NCBI GenBank assembly: GCA_036873135.1
Contig: JAPTYO010000018.1
Coordinates: 992,001 to 1,056,000, forward strand
Origin: Clarkia xantiana subsp. parviflora
Lineage: Eukaryota; Streptophyta; Magnoliopsida; Myrtales; Onagraceae
Reading direction: 5' to 3'
Length of the DNA stretch: 64,000 bases
Shown here: positions 60,848-64,000 of the stretch, piece after piece
How the letters are laid out: every line of letters starts with the position of its first letter
How positions within the stretch are numbered: the stretch's first letter is position 1
Notes under the pieces: model-generated
The model's input: the letters and a program-made list of their open reading frames with translations, nothing else
Databases searched by the model: none
Told to the model about the DNA's origin: nothing
Position numbers and translations under genes: made by a program

Positions 60848-61700
60848 ATATTTTTATCTTTTAGGGTCCTTGTATTTTCTTCTCTTCTGTCGTCATTGGG
60901 CCTGTGAGCCCTTATTAATATCAAACTTCTCTGGTTCCGATCTTTTGTTGCACTTCTCAAAGTGACTTTACTTATATGCGCTTAAGTCGAAACCTCGACA
61001 CTTAAGACATTCTCGTACGTCTTTCCCGACGATTTTAATAACTTGCACCACTTAAGGCGACTTAGTTCCGTGCATCACTTAAGACGACTTAATCCCGCGC
61101 ATCACTTAAGACGACTTAATCGTTACTTAGGATAAACCTAAAGATCGTGCACCACTCAAGGCGACTTAGTCCCGCGCATCACTTAAGACGACTTTTGGAT
61201 ACATAGAATAAATCTAAGTATTGTGCACCACTTAAGGCGGCTTGATCCCGTGCACCACTGAAGGCGACTTTTGGATACTTAGAATAAATCTAAGTATTGT
61301 GCACCACTTAAGGCGGCTTGATCCCGCGCACCACTGAAGGCGACTTTTGGATACTTAGAATAAATCTAAGTATTGTGCACCACTTAAGGCGGCTTTCATC
61401 GTGCACCACTGAAGGCGACTTTCATCGTGCACCAATGAAGGCGACTTTCATCGTGCACCACTGAAGGCGACTTTTACACTTAGCATAAATCTAAGGACAA
61501 CTCTTATTTGGAAGCAACCTCTTTATTTATTGATGGCATAAGATTGGCTTACATCGAATTAAACGATAAATAACATACACCACTTAAGGCGATTTTACAT
61601 CGGGCACCACTTAAGGCGACTTTTTCGGGCACCACTTAAGGCGACTTTATCGGGCACCACTTAAGGCGACTTTATCGGGCACCACTTAAGGCGACTTTCT
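60848..61700. repeat. ~26-bp minisatellite between aORF and pol
   Basis: From about 61035 to 61700, degenerate copies of CACCACTTAAGGCGACTTT spaced at about 26 bp (TATCGGG or TCATCGTG linkers) alternate with longer ~76-bp units containing AGAATAAATCTAAGTATTG (61190, 61266, 61342). The stretch 60848-61034 holds the aORF 3' flank and nothing recognisable. Tandem repeats in this position are typical of Tat-type 3' UTRs. Confidence 0.88.
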
Positions 61701-64000
61701 TCAAGCATGGTGTTTCTTCAAGTGTTCGCCACTGAAAGAATTCTTTAATGTTCTGCCATCGAGGTCTTCCAACTTGTATGCATTTGGAGCTGGCATCCCC
61801 ACGGCCTTATAAGGTCCTTCCCATTTTGGTGACATCTTGTTGATTCGATCCAAAAGGGTGAACTCGTTGCGACGCCAAACCAGCTCCCCGACAAAGAACT
61901 GTCGGGACTTCACTCGCCGATTGTAGTACCTGGCCGTCGCTAAACGTATTCGAGCTTGGACTTCATCGGCTTCCCGCCTCTTCTCTTCGAGTAAGTCCAA
62001 GTCCAGACGTCTCACTTCGTCGTTCGTTAGGGGCTCGTAATATCTCATCTGATGGGACGCCACAGCTACCTCCACAGGGGCGACGGCTTCCGTGCCGTAC
62101 ACGAGGCCAAACGGAGTCTCCCCTGTTGATCGTTTGGGTGTCGTTCTAACAGCCCAAAGTACATTTTCCAGTTCGTTCAGCCACTTGCCCTTCAAGGCAT
62201 AGACCCTCTTCTTCAGGCCATCCATCACGATTTTGTTGGTTGACTCCACCTGGCCATTAGTCTGAGCATGGCGTACAGAGGCGGTCCGATGCTCAATGTT
62301 CAGTTCTTCCTGATACTCCCTCACCTGAGAGCCGTTAAATGGTGAGCCATTGTCGCTGATCACCACCTTAGGAATCCCGTATCTGGATACGATGTGGGTT
62401 TGGAGGAACTTGACGATCTGGTTCCCCGTTGTTCTGGCCAATGCCTTCGCCTCTATCCATTTCGAAAAATAATCGATAGCTACAAGTAAATACTTACATT
62501 GTCCTTGTGCTTGTGGAAGAGGTCCCACCAAGTCGATGCCCCACTGCGCGAAGGGCCAAGCGCTCTTGATGGATGTCAGGTTGGCGGCCGGAGCCACGAT
62601 ACTCGGGGCGTACCTCTGGCACGCATCGCATGATCGGACCAACGCCGTTGCTTCTTTGTTCATCGTGGGCCAATAGTAGCCTAAGTTCAACACCTTCCTC
62701 AAAATGGATCGGGCCCCTTCGTGACAAGCCGCGACCCCCTCATGCATTTCCTTCAGGATTCGATTGGTGTCGGGTTCTGCTACACACTTCAGGTATGGAG
62801 TCGAGAACCAGCCCTTCTTGTACAGCTGATTGTCCAGCATAACATAATTAGACGCGATCCGACATATCTTGTCTGCTGCTACCTTATCCTCGGGGACTGC
62901 CCCCGTAGTCAGAAACGCGACTATCGGGGTCATCCAAGTGGGCTCTTCCTCCGCTTTTGTCTCGATGGTGCACACCTGTGTTGGGTCGATGTTCGATAAG
63001 ATCACCTTCTCCAGGAAGTGCACCTTCCGATTTTCTTCCAAGGGTGCCCCCAGGGCAAATTTGCTCAAGGCGTCTGCCTCTACGTTCTCCTCCCTCGGAA
63101 TAGCCTCGATATCAAAGCTTTTGAAGCTCTCCTTCAGGACTTGTACCTCCCGCAGATACTTTTTCATTATCGGATTCCTTGCTTCGTACTGCCCTTGAAC
63201 CTGGTTTACGATTAACGCCGCGTCGCACTTCACTCTCAAGTAATCGATTCCAGTGCCTTTAGCGATTTTTAGGCCCGTGATAAGAGCTTCGTACTCTGCT
63301 TCGTTGTTTGTGGCCTTGAATGTTAAAGCCAAGGCGTATCGGAGCGGTTCACCTTCACCTGGTGGGATCAACAAGAAGCCTGCTCCTGCTCCGTCTGAAC
63401 TCGCGGAGCCATCCGTGTACATCTCCCAGGTATTTTCCTTGTTTGGCTGTTCTGATTGCTCTGGCCTCTCTGGTTGTACTTCTGTCGGGACATCCATGGT
63501 TGCCCCCTCTACAGGGCCCGCTTCTTCCAGATCGGGGGCTGTAGACTCTGCTATGAAATCTGCTAATGCCTGGCCCCTAATGGCTGTCCTCGGAGCGAAG
63601 TGTATGCGAAATTCGCTAAGTTCTACTGCCCACTTCACTAATCTCCCCGACGCATCCGGTCGGTTCAAAAAATGCTTCAGAGGCTGATTCGTTAGCACAG
63701 TGATCTCGTGTGCGTGGAAATATGGCCTTAGCTTCCGAGCAGTAATAATCAACGCAAAGAGGTACTTCTCAACGGCGGGGTAGTTCAATTCAGATTTGGA
63801 AAATGCCTTGCTTACATAATAGACGGGGACTTGATTACCCTCGACAATCTTTACTAACACTGAGCTAATGGCAAATTCAGAAACAGCTAAATAAAGGAAG
63901 AGCGGCTCGCCTGGAACCGGTTTCGCCAGCGGCGGGAGTGTGCGAAGGTACTGCTTGAGTGCTTGGAACGCCTCTTCACATTTGGTGGTCCATTCGAATT
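61701..64000 (-). CDS. pol: Tat pol polyprotein, 3' part: RNase H, second RNase H, integrase (5' partial)
   Basis: The frame is open from the window edge at 64000 to TGA at 61701-61703 (over 760 codons) with no stop. Numbering from the methionine at 63860: the RT-linked RNase H region covers up to ~105 (VPVYYVSKAFSKSE, SGRLVKWAVELSEF, ALADFIAE). A second, archaeal-type RNase H is at ~145-270 (YTDGSAS at 147, NNEAEYEAL, CDAALIVNQVQG, NVEADALSKFA), with its Asp/Glu/Asp/Asp set present. The integrase zinc domain has H373, H380, C411 and C414; the core triad is D443 (GIDLVG), D503 (ISDNGS) and E539 (GQVES). The C-terminal domain ends with WEGPYKAV and SFSGEHLKKHHA. Integrase inserts the element cDNA into nuclear DNA; RNase H removes template RNA. 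All catalytic residues are intact, so the enzyme part may be functional. Confidence 0.96.
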   Translation of the reverse strand, partial: FEWTTKCEEAFQALKQYLRTLPPLAKPVPGEPLFLYLAVSEFAISSVLVKIVEGNQVPVYYVSKAFSKSELNYPAVEKYLFALIITARKLRPYFHAHEITVLTNQPLKHFLNRPDASGRLVKWAVELSEFRIHFAPRTAIRGQALADFIAESTAPDLEEAGPVEGATMDVPTEVQPERPEQSEQPNKENTWEMYTDGSASSDGAGAGFLLIPPGEGEPLRYALALTFKATNNEAEYEALITGLKIAKGTGIDYLRVKCDAALIVNQVQGQYEARNPIMKKYLREVQVLKESFKSFDIEAIPREENVEADALSKFALGAPLEENRKVHFLEKVILSNIDPTQVCTIETKAEEEPTWMTPIVAFLTTGAVPEDKVAADKICRIASNYVMLDNQLYKKGWFSTPYLKCVAEPDTNRILKEMHEGVAACHEGARSILRKVLNLGYYWPTMNKEATALVRSCDACQRYAPSIVAPAANLTSIKSAWPFAQWGIDLVGPLPQAQGQCKYLLVAIDYFSKWIEAKALARTTGNQIVKFLQTHIVSRYGIPKVVISDNGSPFNGSQVREYQEELNIEHRTASVRHAQTNGQVESTNKIVMDGLKKRVYALKGKWLNELENVLWAVRTTPKRSTGETPFGLVYGTEAVAPVEVAVASHQMRYYEPLTNDEVRRLDLDLLEEKRREADEVQARIRLATARYYNRRVKSRQFFVGELVWRRNEFTLLDRINKMSPKWEGPYKAVGMPAPNAYKLEDLDGRTLKNSFSGEHLKKHHA

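Larger units (their letters stand above)
57386..64000 (-). mobile_element. Tat-type Ty3/gypsy element, 3' part, running off the window
   Basis: The element reads right to left. From the left edge: 3' LTR, polypurine tract, antisense spliced ORF on the plus strand, minisatellite, then pol on the minus strand. Two RNase H domains before integrase, together with an antisense ORF beside the 3' LTR, are hallmarks of the Tat lineage. Its left boundary falls inside an exon of the aORF of the second Tat-like element. The expected target duplication GGAAC (57381-57385) would have its partner outside the window. Confidence 0.92.

Overview
The window is repeat-dense plant nuclear DNA. I find no host gene, rRNA, tRNA, CRISPR array or prokaryotic feature. 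The plant assignment rests on several signs: Ty1/copia elements primed by the initiator-Met tRNA (TGGTATCAGAGCC), Ty3/gypsy elements of the Tat type (two RNase H domains, a DGGSS protease motif, a spliced antisense ORF beside the 3' LTR), TATAAATA promoters in the LTRs, and plant-like GT-AG introns. A seed plant is likely, but I cannot name the species. The texture (nested LTR elements, a solo LTR, a long satellite) suggests heterochromatin such as a pericentromere.

Region 1 (1-15.8 kb) is a stack of nested copia insertions. A plus-strand host element is visible as 46 bp of LTR end (2367-2412), its primer-binding site (2414-2426), and its internal DNA from 11540. It was split inside the primer-binding site by a complete minus-strand copia relative (2427-11539, TSD GAGCC). 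That relative later received a Tat LTR, now solo (8845-9542, TSD CAGGG). Three further minus-strand copia LTRs (413-651, 851-1456, 1771-2366) are stacked to the left. The coding regions are broken: RT/RNase H at 4112-6318, a gag-like ORF at 7540-8166 and a CCHC gag at 13476-14392. Near 15.8 kb the host element meets an inverted minus-strand copia fragment carrying a second gag-like ORF.

Region 2 (17.2-41.1 kb, resuming at 50.8-53.3 kb) is a roughly 26-kb tandem array with a monomer of about 1.53 kb. About 1.1 kb of each monomer is the 5' leader of these same copia elements. The remaining ~0.4 kb is unrelated DNA with CACTA-like ends. Sixteen consecutive monomers precede an interruption and about 1.6 follow it. 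The left half shows a four-monomer (6.14-kb) higher-order period. Monomers on the right are older and more diverged.

Region 3 (41105-50809) is a Tat-like, non-autonomous LTR element inserted in the satellite with a perfect 5-bp TSD (GAACC). It has three LTR copies, which implies a tandem element formed by recombination. Its only coding remnant is a permuted protease-then-Gag ORF. Its 3' part is packed with 18-bp and 66-bp minisatellites.

Region 4 (53326-57385) is a minus-strand relative of Region 3, inserted in the satellite. It retains the minisatellite and three exons of an antisense ORF. That ORF is cut at 57386 by a third Tat element (57386 to the window end, minus strand). The third element has a 3' LTR, a spliced antisense ORF (58291-60847) with one premature stop, a 26-bp-type minisatellite, and an open pol 3' portion (RNase H, second RNase H, integrase) that runs off the window.

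The relative order readable from nesting is: copia elements, then leader-derived satellite amplification, then Tat-like insertions into the satellite, then the Tat element inside the Region 4 element. The solo LTR at 8.8 kb belongs to the same LTR family as this last Tat element.
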